64,000 bases of DNA from Stigmatella aurantiaca DW4/3-1 (GCF_000165485.1 NC_014623.1:5598893-5662892); one strand, 5' to 3'; positions 17,798-26,438 are shown, counted from the stretch's first letter. Numbers and translations are program-made. Notes: generated from the sequence alone by a model not told the origin.

Positions 17798-18715
17798 TCA
17801 ATGATTCGCGGGGTCCATGGTCCCACGCGCCTCCGGTGAGCCGTGCTTGCGTGATGCGTGAAGCGTCTCCAGGGCTTGCTGCGCGGCGGCCTGGATGGCG
17901 GGTTGATCATGCCCCTCCGCGACGGTGTAGAGGTACGCCTCCGCCTCGGTGCCACCAATCTCCCCGAGCGCGAAGACGATCTCCTGCAGGAATCCCACCT
18001 CCTTGCCCCTCGACAGATCGATGAGGGCGGGCACGGCCGCCGGGGCGCGCATTTCCACCAGCGCCCCGATGGCCTGGCGCACCGTATTGGCGTCGCTCGC
18101 CTTGAGCCGCTCGATGAGCAAGGGCGCCGCGGCCGGGTGGCGCCGCTCGGCCAACGTGCGCAAGGCGAACTCACGGACGCGCGAATCCGAGGATTGGAGA
18201 TCCTGCACGAGCGCGCCGCTGTCCCGCTCCAGGGAGACCAACTGAAGGTGCGCCAGCTCCGTCACCTGACGGAGCGCGGCCTCGAGTGAGGTCCGCAGGG
18301 CCTTGCGCCGGGCCTCGGGCGTCTCCGGCTCCACCCGGGTCTCCCCCAACCCGACCACCTCATAGCGCTCGGGGAGATCTCCGCCAAAGCGCTCCAGCAC
18401 CAGCGTGGCGCCGACCTCGGCATAGGTGTGCTTGCTGTCGTCCTTGAGGATCTCCCGGGTGAAGGGCAGCTCCAGCGTCATCCGCCAGGGGCGGACCTCG
18501 CGGGCCTCCTTGCCCTGAAGCAACTCGAAGCGCTTGCTGGCCTGGAGCGTCTCGTGGAAGAGGGCCCGGATCCGCTCCGGATCCAGCGCGAGCTGGGAGT
18601 TGTCCGTGACTGTCTCCCCGGACAGCCTCACCTCTTCCACCGGGTAGCGAGGCGCCTGAGAACGACAGGCGCCCAGCAACACAAGACCGAGGGTGAGGAG
18701 CAGGAACGGCTTCAT
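17798..18715 (-). CDS. HEAT-repeat lipoprotein
   Basis: 305 aa from the ATG at 18715. Signal peptide with lipobox LGAC (Cys17). The middle (about 60-165) is a mixed domain with EVGATLVLERFGGDLPERYE. The C-terminal half carries HEAT/PBS-like repeats (DSRVREFALRTLAERRHPAA, then NTVRQAIGALVEMRAPAAVP), typical of protein-protein contact surfaces. First gene of a three-gene unit with a second lipoprotein and hom. Function unknown. Confidence 0.75.
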   Translation of the reverse strand: MKPFLLLTLGLVLLGACRSQAPRYPVEEVRLSGETVTDNSQLALDPERIRALFHETLQASKRFELLQGKEAREVRPWRMTLELPFTREILKDDSKHTYAEVGATLVLERFGGDLPERYEVVGLGETRVEPETPEARRKALRTSLEAALRQVTELAHLQLVSLERDSGALVQDLQSSDSRVREFALRTLAERRHPAAAPLLIERLKASDANTVRQAIGALVEMRAPAAVPALIDLSRGKEVGFLQEIVFALGEIGGTEAEAYLYTVAEGHDQPAIQAAAQQALETLHASRKHGSPEARGTMDPANH

Positions 18716-18762
18716 GACGTCCTCACCGTACCGCACTCCCCCCCTGCCCGTCCCGGGAACCG

Positions 18763-20628
18763 TTAGCTCGTGCTCCCCTCGGAAGAGCCACTTTCCGGAG
18801 GAGGAGGCGGCGGCGGCGCGGGGGGCTCTGCCACGGCAGGAGCGTCCCCTCCCAGCAAGGACGGGGGCCCTTCGCTGGCGGAGGCCGCCACGGGGGCAGG
18901 CGTTCCCTCGGGAGGCGCCTCCCCAGCGGGGGTGGCCCCAGGGGCTCCCGCTTCTGGCCGGTTCCCACGGCCGCGGCGCCCACGGCGGCGGCGGCGGCGG
19001 CGCTTGCGATCGGCCGGCGTGCCACCCTCCGCGGGCGTGCCACCCTCCGCGGGCGTGCCACCCACGAACGCGCTCGCGGCCTCGAGATCCTCATCCTCCC
19101 CTTCGTCGTCGCCCTCCTCCCCCTGATCGTCCTCCTCCGCGGAGGATGGGGGCGGCCCCTTGGAGAGGCTGCTCTCGCGAACCGGCTCGGCCTCGATGAC
19201 CTTCGGCTCGTCGGCGAGGGCGGGCTCCGCGTCCAGTCCGGACTCCTCGCTCCCCTGGGAGAGCGTCTCCTTCCCTCCAGACTCGCCACGGGTCTGCTGC
19301 TTCTCGCGCTGACGCTCTTCCCGCCGGCGCTGGGCCTCATCGGCATCGAGCTTGGCCGCCTCGAAGAAGCGCTCGTCGATGTCGAACATCTCCACCTGGG
19401 TGATGGTCACCGCCGTCTTGGCCTCGAGGAACTTCTCGCCGAGCGCATCCCCACACCACAGCATCACCAGCGCGCCGCTGGCCTGGGCCTCGGTGCGGGC
19501 ATCGCCCCGGGCCTCGCCCGCGCTCACCAACAGGCCCACCTGTGCCGAGTAGTGGCCGAGGTCCCGCCGCAGCTCCTGCACCATCTTGCGATCGACGGTG
19601 GACGTGCCCTTGAGCAGCCGCACCGCGTAGCGCAGCTCCACGCTGCCCTCGCGCTTGCGCGCGGTGAGCAAGGGGCCTTCCTTGGAGCGCTTGGCGACCT
19701 TCAGCTCCCGGAAGTGCAGCGCGTGCATCATCTTCACGACGGACTTCTCGAAGGTGCCCACCTCCAGCTCGCCCAGGCGCTTGCGCAGGCCGCGCGCCAC
19801 CGAGCGGCGCACATCCTTGAGCGTCGTCTTGAGCGTGGCGAGCACCACCGGATCCACGAGCGGCTCCACCGCACCCGCGGGGGCCGCGGGGCGCGAGAGG
19901 ATCGGCCGTCCGCCCTCCAGGGGAATGCCCAGGGCCGCGGCGAACGCGGCCTGCAACTCCAGGGGCGGCGCCTCGCTGGGCGACCCCGCGCGCTCCAGGA
20001 GTACCTCACCCAACTGCTTGTTGAAGGAGAACTGGGGCCGACGGCCCGCGTCGATGCGGCGCTGGTTGTCCTCCAACAGCGCGGTCAGCACCGCCTCCAC
20101 GGTGAGATCCTCGGCGGCCAGCTCCCTCGACCGGGACCGCTCGATGAGCTGCTCGACCCGCAGCCCCGACCCGGCCTCGCTGAGGATCTCGAACACCACC
20201 TCCGGCAGGGGCGGGAACCGGCGCTTGCGGCCGCGATCGTCCTCCTCATCCCGGCGGCGCTTGCGCTCGCTGCCCCGGCCCGTGGCCCGCACATTGTCCG
20301 TGCGGGGCTCGGGATGGCGCTCGGCGGGACGCAAGGGGGGCAGCTCCTCTTCCGGGTTCGGCTCCACCACCCCGGTCTGCGCCAATGCTTCCAGATCCTC
20401 CTGCAAAGCCCAGTCCACCAAGGCAAACGTGTCCTTGGAGGTCACGACCACCTTGCGATCCCGCGTGCGCCGTGCCATCGCGGCCAACCGCGACAACATC
20501 GTGATTTCGGGCGTCTTCCCGACGTGGGACAAGAGGTTCTGGGCGATGGACTTCTCGGTGATTTCGAGAAAGTGGAGGGGACGACCTTCGCTCTCCAGGA
20601 TTCGGAGCGCGGCCTCGTAAAATGTCAT
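18763..20628 (-). CDS. HARE-HTH protein with degenerate Mrr-like nuclease domain
   Basis: 621 aa. N-terminus 3-75 (FYEAALRILESEGRPLHFLE, then SRLAAMARRTRDRKVVV) fits the HARE-HTH winged helix found in RNA polymerase delta and chromatin proteins. A basic linker and a second winged-helix-like segment (about 143-210, VVFEILSEAGSGLRVEQLIE) follow. Residues about 290-415 (EKSVVKMMHALHFRELKV to AQVGLLVSAGEA) resemble the Mrr restriction-endonuclease fold, but the D/E-x-K active-site pattern is not evident. The C-terminal 170 residues are low complexity: acidic, then GGTPAE repeats, an Arg tract and Pro/Gly. It is likely nucleic-acid binding, and the nuclease role is doubtful. Confidence 0.7.
   Translation of the reverse strand: MTFYEAALRILESEGRPLHFLEITEKSIAQNLLSHVGKTPEITMLSRLAAMARRTRDRKVVVTSKDTFALVDWALQEDLEALAQTGVVEPNPEEELPPLRPAERHPEPRTDNVRATGRGSERKRRRDEEDDRGRKRRFPPLPEVVFEILSEAGSGLRVEQLIERSRSRELAAEDLTVEAVLTALLEDNQRRIDAGRRPQFSFNKQLGEVLLERAGSPSEAPPLELQAAFAAALGIPLEGGRPILSRPAAPAGAVEPLVDPVVLATLKTTLKDVRRSVARGLRKRLGELEVGTFEKSVVKMMHALHFRELKVAKRSKEGPLLTARKREGSVELRYAVRLLKGTSTVDRKMVQELRRDLGHYSAQVGLLVSAGEARGDARTEAQASGALVMLWCGDALGEKFLEAKTAVTITQVEMFDIDERFFEAAKLDADEAQRRREERQREKQQTRGESGGKETLSQGSEESGLDAEPALADEPKVIEAEPVRESSLSKGPPPSSAEEDDQGEEGDDEGEDEDLEAASAFVGGTPAEGGTPAEGGTPADRKRRRRRRRGRRGRGNRPEAGAPGATPAGEAPPEGTPAPVAASASEGPPSLLGGDAPAVAEPPAPPPPPPPESGSSEGSTS
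19018..19063. repeat. 18-bp tandem repeat coding GGTPAE units
   Basis: Two full and one partial copy of an 18-base unit (19018-19035, 19036-19053, 19054-19063) inside the low-complexity tail of the HARE-HTH gene. The unit keeps frame, so copy-number change would only lengthen or shorten the tail. Copies are identical, which suggests recent slippage. Confidence 0.8.
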
Positions 20629-20728
20629 CGAGTATTCCCCAAGAATTTCAGACGGTTACAAAAATGTAGGTCCGTATGGGCGGCGGATGCTAGCCACCTG
20701 TATTCTGGCTTGTCAACGAAGGGAACGG

Positions 20729-22915
20729 ATGACCCGCTTTCGTCTTGGACAGCGCTGGAAGCGCGAACCCTCGGCTCCGCCGTTGGATTCCATCGCCTTG
20801 GAACTGGATGGCGTCAATCTTCTTTCTGGGGCGGTGGAGGAACCGCTCGTGGAGGTGGTGCCCGCCCTGACGCGTGCGGCGGCGGCGCTGCACTCCGGAA
20901 AGCAAGGGCTGGCGCAAGTCTCCCTGGCGGAAGCCGGCCTGGAACTGGTGCTGCGGCGCACCGGGGCCGAGGTGGACCTGTGTGTGGTGAGCCTCGGCCG
21001 CCCCGCCCGGCTGTTGCGGCCGCCCGTGCGGGTGGACCTGGAGGAACTGGCGGAGGCGGCGCGGGAGTGTGGCCGGAGTTTCCTCTCGGACATCTCCCGG
21101 GTGGCCCCCGAGACGCTCGCCACCCCCCAAGCCCGGGAGCTGGGCGAGGCCCTCCGGGAGCTGGGCGGCCCCGGGGGGGGGCAGAAAGAGCCTCGCCCCG
21201 AGCCCTTTTCCCGCCGGGTAGAGGCCTCGGAGCAACCCGGCTTCGGCTTCGAGCTGAAGGATCCGGCGGACCTCTTGCGCTCTCAGGGAAGGGATCCGGG
21301 CGCGGCCTTGGGAACCCTGCTGTGCGCGGGCGAGATCTGGCTGACCTTGCCCGGCCACCCCACGGCGTGGCGGGCGCCGGGCCCTCCTTTCCTCACCGCG
21401 CTGGAGCTGTCCCGGCAGGCGGTGGAGCTGACGCGGGCCGTGGAGCTGGGCGAGCCCCGCTTCTCCCTGGAGCTTGCGGGGGTGAAGCCAGCACTCTCGT
21501 TGGAGCTAACGGCGGGGCGCGGCAAGCTGGGCACGGGCCCTTCCTTCGAGGTGAAGGGCGAGGCGCTGGCGGCGGCGATGTTCCACCTGGGCCAGGCGTT
21601 GGCGCTGGCCATCTCGGAGCGTGAGCGGACGCAGGCCTCCAACCCCTACTTGGTGGAGCTGACCGACCGGTGTCGAGAGGGGCTGTCGCACCTGCGAGGG
21701 GCCGTCCCCCCTCCTGAAGGAGAGGCGCAAGCGCGGGGACGGGGGCGCGCGGCCCGGGCCGGCAAGCCCCTGCCAGTGCCCGGACGCCTGCGCCGGCTGC
21801 GCTTCGAGAAACGCTGGTCACAGAAGGGGCTGACCGGCGCCGAGTTTGGCCAGCTCCACCTGGGGCGCCAGGCGGCGGTGTTCTGTTCGCGGGAGATGGC
21901 CTGTGGGCTGTCTCGCCAGGATGGGACGATGCTGTGGCGGCGAGCCTCGAGCCACGGCGTGGCGGCCACGGCGGACGGCCACGTGGTGACGGCGGACCTG
22001 GATCGCGTGCTCGGATTCATGGGCGCGAACACGAGCGCCCGGTGGTTGCACGACCATGACGGGCTGACGCTGGGGCCGCAGCTGCTGCGCCAGGACGGGC
22101 TGCTCATCACCCTGGCGGAGGACCGGACGGTGCTGGCCTTCGCGGAGGTGAGTGGCCGCGAGGTGTGGCGCCTGGCGCCTCCGCGCACGCAGCGCAGCTG
22201 GCTGGCCACCCAAGGTCACCGGGCGATGCTGGCCACGGATTCGGGTTACCTCTATGGGCTGGACATCTCGGATGGGCAGGTGCGCTACCGGATGCGGGCG
22301 CCGCAGCCCTTCCACGGCACACCGGTGCCCTGGGGCAAACACTTCGTGGCGATGCTGGGCCGAGGGTCGCACCACGCGCTGCTGATGGCGGATGCCCACT
22401 CGGGAGACGTGGCATGGACGCGCGAGTTCCACCTCGCCTTGCCCTCGGCCCCCCTGCCCTCCCGGACGCGCCTGTACGTCGCCGGAGACCGGGATCGAGA
22501 GGGCGTCCTGCTCTGCTTGGACGCGAAGGGAAAGCTGCTGTGGGAGCGCGCGCTGCACCTGGGCACGGGCCCCTACGCCCTCGCCTCCCTGCCGGGAGCC
22601 GTGCTGGTGACCTCCGCCAGTGGCGCGGCGGCCCGGGTGGACACCTCCGGTGAGCTGAGCTGGCGCGTAGGCGCCGTGGGAGAACCGCTTGCGGGAGCCC
22701 TGCCGGCGCGGACCTCGCGCGGCGTGACCCTCATCCCCGGAGAACAGGTGCGCGCCGTGGATCCCAAGGGTGGGCAGGTGCTGGGGCAGGTGCGCGCCGG
22801 CGCGGGGCTCGTCGCGCTCCAGGTGGATTCCCGGCTCGGCCTCTACCTGCTGGACGACAGCGGAACCCTGGGCGCCTACCGGCTGGTGTCTCACTTCACC
22901 GTCGTGGACGGCTAA
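20729..22915 (+). CDS. PQQ-type beta-propeller repeat protein
   Basis: 728 aa from the ATG at 20729, preceded by GAAGGG; an earlier in-frame ATG at 20687 was rejected as it lacks a ribosome site. No signal peptide. The N-terminal 330 residues are Leu/Ala-rich and unrecognised (AALHSGKQGLAQVSLAEAGL). A basic linker follows, then the C-terminal half is a propeller of PQQ/Trp-like blades (SRQDGTMLWRR, AEVSGREVWRL, DAHSGDVAWTREF, DAKGKLLWERALH, DTSGELSWRVG). This fold usually serves binding or scaffolding; no quinoprotein catalytic residues can be assigned. Contains a run of nine G at 21173-21181. Its stop overlaps the stop of the convergent small gene. Confidence 0.7.
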   Translation: MTRFRLGQRWKREPSAPPLDSIALELDGVNLLSGAVEEPLVEVVPALTRAAAALHSGKQGLAQVSLAEAGLELVLRRTGAEVDLCVVSLGRPARLLRPPVRVDLEELAEAARECGRSFLSDISRVAPETLATPQARELGEALRELGGPGGGQKEPRPEPFSRRVEASEQPGFGFELKDPADLLRSQGRDPGAALGTLLCAGEIWLTLPGHPTAWRAPGPPFLTALELSRQAVELTRAVELGEPRFSLELAGVKPALSLELTAGRGKLGTGPSFEVKGEALAAAMFHLGQALALAISERERTQASNPYLVELTDRCREGLSHLRGAVPPPEGEAQARGRGRAARAGKPLPVPGRLRRLRFEKRWSQKGLTGAEFGQLHLGRQAAVFCSREMACGLSRQDGTMLWRRASSHGVAATADGHVVTADLDRVLGFMGANTSARWLHDHDGLTLGPQLLRQDGLLITLAEDRTVLAFAEVSGREVWRLAPPRTQRSWLATQGHRAMLATDSGYLYGLDISDGQVRYRMRAPQPFHGTPVPWGKHFVAMLGRGSHHALLMADAHSGDVAWTREFHLALPSAPLPSRTRLYVAGDRDREGVLLCLDAKGKLLWERALHLGTGPYALASLPGAVLVTSASGAAARVDTSGELSWRVGAVGEPLAGALPARTSRGVTLIPGEQVRAVDPKGGQVLGQVRAGAGLVALQVDSRLGLYLLDDSGTLGAYRLVSHFTVVDG

Positions 22916-23142
22916 CGCTCCTTCACCTGGCGGTTTTGCGCGGCGAACTCGGCAGCGAAATCCAGGTACTTGCGAATGGCCTGCTCATGGTCGCCGTGGC
23001 AGTCCCTCAGGTACTTGGCAGCCCAACCCTCACCAGGGAACTCACCCTTCGCGATAAGCCATTCGAAGAAATGGCCATACTCCTCATCATGAATGCCATT
23101 GCCAATCATGCAGGAGTGATACCCATTCACGAAACCGGCCAT
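22912..23142 (-). CDS. small conserved-looking protein, function unknown
   Basis: 76 aa from the ATG at 23142, starting 4 bases after the stop of the Ser/Thr kinase gene on the same strand, so probably co-transcribed. Sequence is aromatic and acidic (GNGIHDEEYGHFFEWLIAKG, then WAAKYLRDCHGDHEQAIRKY) and looks like a compact helical protein. No signal peptide and no strong ribosome site, consistent with coupling to the kinase. Could be a kinase partner or substrate; that is speculation from position only. Confidence 0.6.
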   Translation of the reverse strand: MAGFVNGYHSCMIGNGIHDEEYGHFFEWLIAKGEFPGEGWAAKYLRDCHGDHEQAIRKYLDFAAEFAAQNRQVKER

Positions 23143-23146
23143 GTGC

Positions 23147-24556
23147 TCAAGGTTCGCGGGTGGGATTGGACGTAGGTTGGCGGCTGGACGAGAGGATCGG
23201 CACGTAGCAGGTGCCCTTGAACATCTGGCCATTCAACCCCTCACACCTTTCACCGTTCAAGGGGAGCGGCCCCCAACATCCCCCATTGAGAGCCACTTGT
23301 CTGTTGTGAGCACAGCGACCCTTTGCATCGGGCCGTGCTTGTCCCTGAAGTGGCTCAGGAAGTTTGTCATCGGCAAGCATTTGTCTGGCCGGTGAAGGCG
23401 GGAAGGCTTCCGCAGAGGTGGCGGTGCCAGCATCGCCAAGCCCAGCCGTGCCTCCATCCTTCGCATGGGAATCATCCACCTTGAGGAGAGCGAAAGACTC
23501 CTTCCCCGGAGGCCGCGCCACCGTCCACCAGCTCCCCATGATGAGCACCATCCCCACGGCTGCCGCGCTTGCGAGCCAGAGGCTCAGCGATTTCAGGCGC
23601 GCCGGGCGCCGCAAGTGCTGGGCGGATTCAACACCCTCCTGCTGAGAGGCCTCGTCCCCCTTGCACGAAGCGAGTGGCTCCAGGGCCCCAGCCAATTCGA
23701 GGGCAGAGCCCCGTTCCTCGGGCCTCACGGAGAGCATGCGAAGAATCAGGGCACTGAGTCGTTCGTCGATCCGAGGGTTGAGCGCGTGGGGCGAGGGAGG
23801 CGCCACCGCCTTGAGCTGCCACTGGCCCACCTCATCACGGAAAGGCTCTCCGAATTCAGGATACTCGCCGGTGGCAAGCCGGTAGGCGGTCACTCCCAGC
23901 GAATAGAGATCATCCGCGGGGCCCGCCACATACCGGGCCTCGGGCTCGTGGACGAACCTCAACGAGAACATCTGCGCTTCCGGCGAACGGTAGGCCGGAG
24001 TTCCCGGCGGCAATGTCTGCGTCGTCAACGTCGCAGCACCAGGATGGCTGCCTGAGCCGAAGTCCATGAGGACGGCGCTACCCTCTGAACGCCGCACGAG
24101 AACATTGTCCCCCTTCACATCCCTGTGGACGATGCCCTGCGCGTGGAGCGCCTGAAGAATCCGTGCAAGCTGAGCCAACACTTGGCTCACCTGCCGAGAC
24201 GAAGGGGGGTGCTGCTGGACCCAGTCATACAGGGGGATCCCCTCCACCCAGTCCATCACGAGGTAGGGAAGGAGCGTTCCTCCTGGGTGCCGCCAATCCC
24301 CTTGCTCCCACAAGCGCGGGACACCGGGATGGCGAATCCGGGACAACAGCTCCGCTTCGCGCGCGAACCGTGGATCTCTTGGGAGCATGGCGAGCTTGAG
24401 CGCCACCGGGGCCGCCGACTCCTGCTCCACCGGCACCGCGCGGTAGACGGCACCATGAACACCGCGCCCTGCCCAGGCTTGCACGCACCACGGCCCCACC
24501 ACCGTCCCTGGGGGCAAGAGTCCTGGATGCAAGTCAGAGGAATGCTTTTTCTCCAT
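23147..24556 (-). CDS. membrane Ser/Thr protein kinase with Cys-rich extracytoplasmic tail
   Basis: Eukaryotic-like kinase, 469 aa; the ATG at 24556 has GGAGG 5 bases upstream. Gly loop GRGVHGAVYR at 30-39, catalytic Lys54 (VALKL), HRDVKGDN with Asp146, DFG at 165-167, and the substrate-side segment GTPAYRSPEA. One membrane helix at about 325-345 precedes an Ala/Pro linker and a tail with four cysteines (GGCWGPLPLNGERC and GTCYVP) that recurs in myxobacterial kinases. The kinase faces the cytoplasm and the tail the periplasm. Neighbours are a small cytoplasmic protein behind and a Cys-rich lipoprotein in front. Confidence 0.93.
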   Translation of the reverse strand: MEKKHSSDLHPGLLPPGTVVGPWCVQAWAGRGVHGAVYRAVPVEQESAAPVALKLAMLPRDPRFAREAELLSRIRHPGVPRLWEQGDWRHPGGTLLPYLVMDWVEGIPLYDWVQQHPPSSRQVSQVLAQLARILQALHAQGIVHRDVKGDNVLVRRSEGSAVLMDFGSGSHPGAATLTTQTLPPGTPAYRSPEAQMFSLRFVHEPEARYVAGPADDLYSLGVTAYRLATGEYPEFGEPFRDEVGQWQLKAVAPPSPHALNPRIDERLSALILRMLSVRPEERGSALELAGALEPLASCKGDEASQQEGVESAQHLRRPARLKSLSLWLASAAAVGMVLIMGSWWTVARPPGKESFALLKVDDSHAKDGGTAGLGDAGTATSAEAFPPSPARQMLADDKLPEPLQGQARPDAKGRCAHNRQVALNGGCWGPLPLNGERCEGLNGQMFKGTCYVPILSSSRQPTSNPTREP

Positions 24557-24657
24557 GCAAGCCTCCCTATGCCCAAGTTCATCCAGCTCTGCCAGCCCCC
24601 CGGCGGCCCGCCGTCACGGTCTACCGCGAGCCGCCGACATCTCATCCGCTGCGGGGC

Positions 24658-24975
24658 TTAGTAACAGTCGCCGCAGACAATTCGGCCGGTCGAGCCCGCA
24701 TCGTACGAATCCGTGGGGGAGACACACCACACATGCTGCTCATTGGCATACCCGCCGTAGTAGTAGCGGCACGGCGGCTGACCCGCGCTGAAAAACGGGC
24801 ATTCCCAGATAATCTGCTGAGTGTATCCAGGGGGGCAGCTCGGGGCGAGCGACTGCGACTGCTCGCCAGTGTCCTGTGGCTGTGCCTCCGCCTCGGGGGC
24901 GAGTTCCGTGCCACCGCAGCCCGTCAACACCCCTGCGGCCAGCATCACGCCCATGAACAGCGTCTTCACCTTCAT
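24658..24975 (-). CDS. small Cys-rich lipoprotein
   Basis: 105 aa; the ATG at 24975 is preceded by GGAGGGACAT. Signal peptide with lipobox LTGC (Cys20), an acidic Gln-rich spacer, then a small domain with five cysteines (SCPPGYTQQIIWECPF, PPCRYYYGG, VWCVSP, IVCGDCY has two), suggesting disulphides in the envelope. It lies about 100 bases upstream of the kinase gene on the same strand. Function unknown; a ligand or reporter for the kinase's Cys-rich tail is an untested thought. Confidence 0.75.
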   Translation of the reverse strand: MKVKTLFMGVMLAAGVLTGCGGTELAPEAEAQPQDTGEQSQSLAPSCPPGYTQQIIWECPFFSAGQPPCRYYYGGYANEQHVWCVSPTDSYDAGSTGRIVCGDCY

Positions 24976-25017
24976 ATGTCCCTCCTGGTGGGTTTCCTGG
25001 TTGAAGCGCTCAGGACA

Positions 25018-25034
25018 ATAACACTCTCTGTTAT
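25018..25034. promoter_or_regulatory. inverted repeat upstream of the Cys-rich lipoprotein gene
   Basis: ATAACA-ctctc-TGTTAT, perfect 6-base arms with a 5-base centre, 43 bases upstream of the lipoprotein ATG in an AT-rich patch. Shape and position fit a regulator binding site overlapping a promoter. Confidence 0.4.
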
Positions 25035-25070
25035 CAAGTAACAGTCAGGATACCCAGTATACCGTGATGT

Positions 25071-25094
25071 GCCGCCCCCCTCAGGGGCGGCTTT
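25071..25094. terminator. GC-rich hairpin with short T-run
   Basis: GCCGCCCC / GGGGCGGC with a 5-base loop, followed on the + strand by TTT. It sits in the 504-base stretch (24976-25479) that otherwise has no convincing gene apart from the Cys-rich open fragment at 25137-25334. It may terminate transcription in either direction. Confidence 0.45.
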
Positions 25095-25136
25095 CAGAAT
25101 CACTCCGGGCTCAACCCCGCCTGAGAAGCCGACCCA

Positions 25137-25334
25137 CTACATGGGGCCAGCGCAGTTCTTGGTGTGGACGGACTTCGGACACCAGTAGTTGGTGATGTTC
25201 AGGCCAGCCTTGGTGCCCGAACGCGCGGAGCAGGCCCCGCAGCCCGCGTGAGCGTGGTGAGAGAAACCATGCGGGACTGCCTCCTGAAGGGAGTGCTTGA
25301 AACGAACGCAGGATTTGCAAGTTTTCCATGAAAT
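25137..25334 (-). pseudogene. Cys-rich open fragment without a start codon
   Basis: A 65-codon frame closed by TAG at 25137 and opened only by an in-frame TGA just upstream; it contains no ATG before the last codon. The translation is Cys-rich and ordered (TCKSCVRFKHSLQE, HAGCGACSARSGTKAG, NYWCPKSVHTKNCAG), unlike a random GC-rich shadow and similar in style to the nearby Cys-rich lipoprotein. It may be the 3' remnant of a small exported protein gene that lost its 5' end, or the start may be hidden by a frameshift. It may also be chance. Confidence 0.3.
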
Positions 25335-25479
25335 TCAACGCTCCAAGAGTCGGGCCATCAACAGGCCCGCCGCAGAGGCAAAAGCGCGGGGGCACCTCCT
25401 CGGTAGACTGCCCCATCTCTACGGCCGCGCGGCAGCGGGCAACCTCCCTCCCGCGCTCGCGGACTTTCAGGAGCCCCCC

Positions 25480-25872
25480 ATGCCGGAGCCTCGCAGCGTC
25501 CTCCTCATCGGCGTCAACCCCGAGGAGGTGGATTTTACCGATCCCTCGCTCCCCCCCGGCATGAGCGCGGAGAAGATCCACGCCGGGCTTCGCCGGGCGC
25601 ACGCTCTGCTCACCGAGCAGGGCTACGTTTCCGATCAGTGCATGGTCTCGCTCAAGGGAGGAGCCCAAGAGCAGATCGTGGAAGCCCTGGGGCGCAAAGT
25701 CTACACCTGCGTGGTGATCGGCGGCGGCGTCCGCAAGCCGGAGCCGAACCTCGCCCTCTTCGAGAGGATCATCAACACCGTGCACAAGCATGCGCCCGGC
25801 GCCGTCATCGCCTTCAACACCCGGCCCGAAGACAGCGCCGAGGCCGTCGCCCGGGTGCTGCCCAAAGGCTGA
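25480..25872 (+). CDS. conserved hypothetical protein
   Basis: 130 aa from the ATG at 25480, with CAGGAG 6 bases upstream. Starts PEPRSVLLIGVNPEEVDF and has alternating beta and alpha segments (VYTCVVIGGGVRKPEPNLALF, then RIINTVHKHAPGAVIAFNT), suggesting a flavodoxin- or receiver-like alpha/beta fold without catalytic motifs. I recall similar short proteins in other proteobacteria, none with a known role. No signal peptide. It converges on the next gene with a 21-base gap. Confidence 0.7.
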   Translation: MPEPRSVLLIGVNPEEVDFTDPSLPPGMSAEKIHAGLRRAHALLTEQGYVSDQCMVSLKGGAQEQIVEALGRKVYTCVVIGGGVRKPEPNLALFERIINTVHKHAPGAVIAFNTRPEDSAEAVARVLPKG

Positions 25873-25893
25873 CAGCCTTCGCGCGGCGGGCGT

Positions 25894-26379
25894 TCACCGG
25901 CTGGCACGGCGCAGGTGCTTCCACATGTGCCAGCTGTTGGCGAGATGCCCGACGGCGAACACGAGGCTCGCGGCGGCAAGCCACCACGACCCGCTGACCG
26001 CGGCAGCGCAGAGCAGTGCCCCCACCGGAAAGACCGCGCCCGGCACCGGAACACCCCACAGCGGACGGAACAGCGCCTCCAGACTCCGCCCACTCTGGAG
26101 ATACCGGGCCCACGGAACACCGTTCAGCCCCACGAAGGCCACACTGGCCCCCGCCAGACCCACCGAGCCCCACCCATGGCTCGAGACATCTTCAAGAGAG
26201 GGCCCGGCAAGGAGGAGCAAGGCGCAGGAGGCAACGCGGCCGGCGTGCTCGACGGCATCGAAAGACACGCCCGCCGACCGCGACGCGGGCCACGGCCCAG
26301 ACGACGGCCAGAACAAGAGCATCAGACTCGGCGCGAGAATCGCCGCGACAAGGGCCAGACCCAGCGGCGAAAACCCCAT
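25894..26379 (-). CDS. multi-pass membrane protein, function unknown
   Basis: 161 aa with GAGGGG just before the ATG at 26379. About four to five hydrophobic segments (LALVAAILAPSLMLLFW, ASCALLLLAGPSL, VGLAGASVAFVGLNGV, VFPVGALLCAAAVSGSWW, AAASLVFAVGHLANSW). Ends with a basic His/Trp tail (HMWKHLRRASR). No family recognised. Confidence 0.65.
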   Translation of the reverse strand: MGFSPLGLALVAAILAPSLMLLFWPSSGPWPASRSAGVSFDAVEHAGRVASCALLLLAGPSLEDVSSHGWGSVGLAGASVAFVGLNGVPWARYLQSGRSLEALFRPLWGVPVPGAVFPVGALLCAAAVSGSWWLAAASLVFAVGHLANSWHMWKHLRRASR

Positions 26380-26428
26380 CTCCCCTCCTCGAACATCTCC
26401 AATGAGACGAACTCTACGAAGTGTCCGA

Positions 26429-26438
26429 GGGGGGGGGG
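26429..26438. repeat. run of ten G
   Basis: Homopolymer in the 69-base gap between the metallophosphoesterase stop and the membrane-protein start. It lies near the likely promoter of the membrane-protein gene, so slippage could alter spacing, or it may be a sequencing-sensitive spot. Confidence 0.6.

Noticed and set aside
21173-21181. Run of nine G inside the propeller gene as a phase-variable switch
   Set aside because: The run lies in a Gly codon stretch and the frame is intact; high-GC genomes have such runs by chance, and no evidence of switching is visible.
19552-21624. 690-codon + strand frame spanning the HARE-HTH gene and the start of the propeller gene
   Set aside because: It crosses two better-supported genes, and its composition (Gly/Arg/Leu) is that of a shadow.
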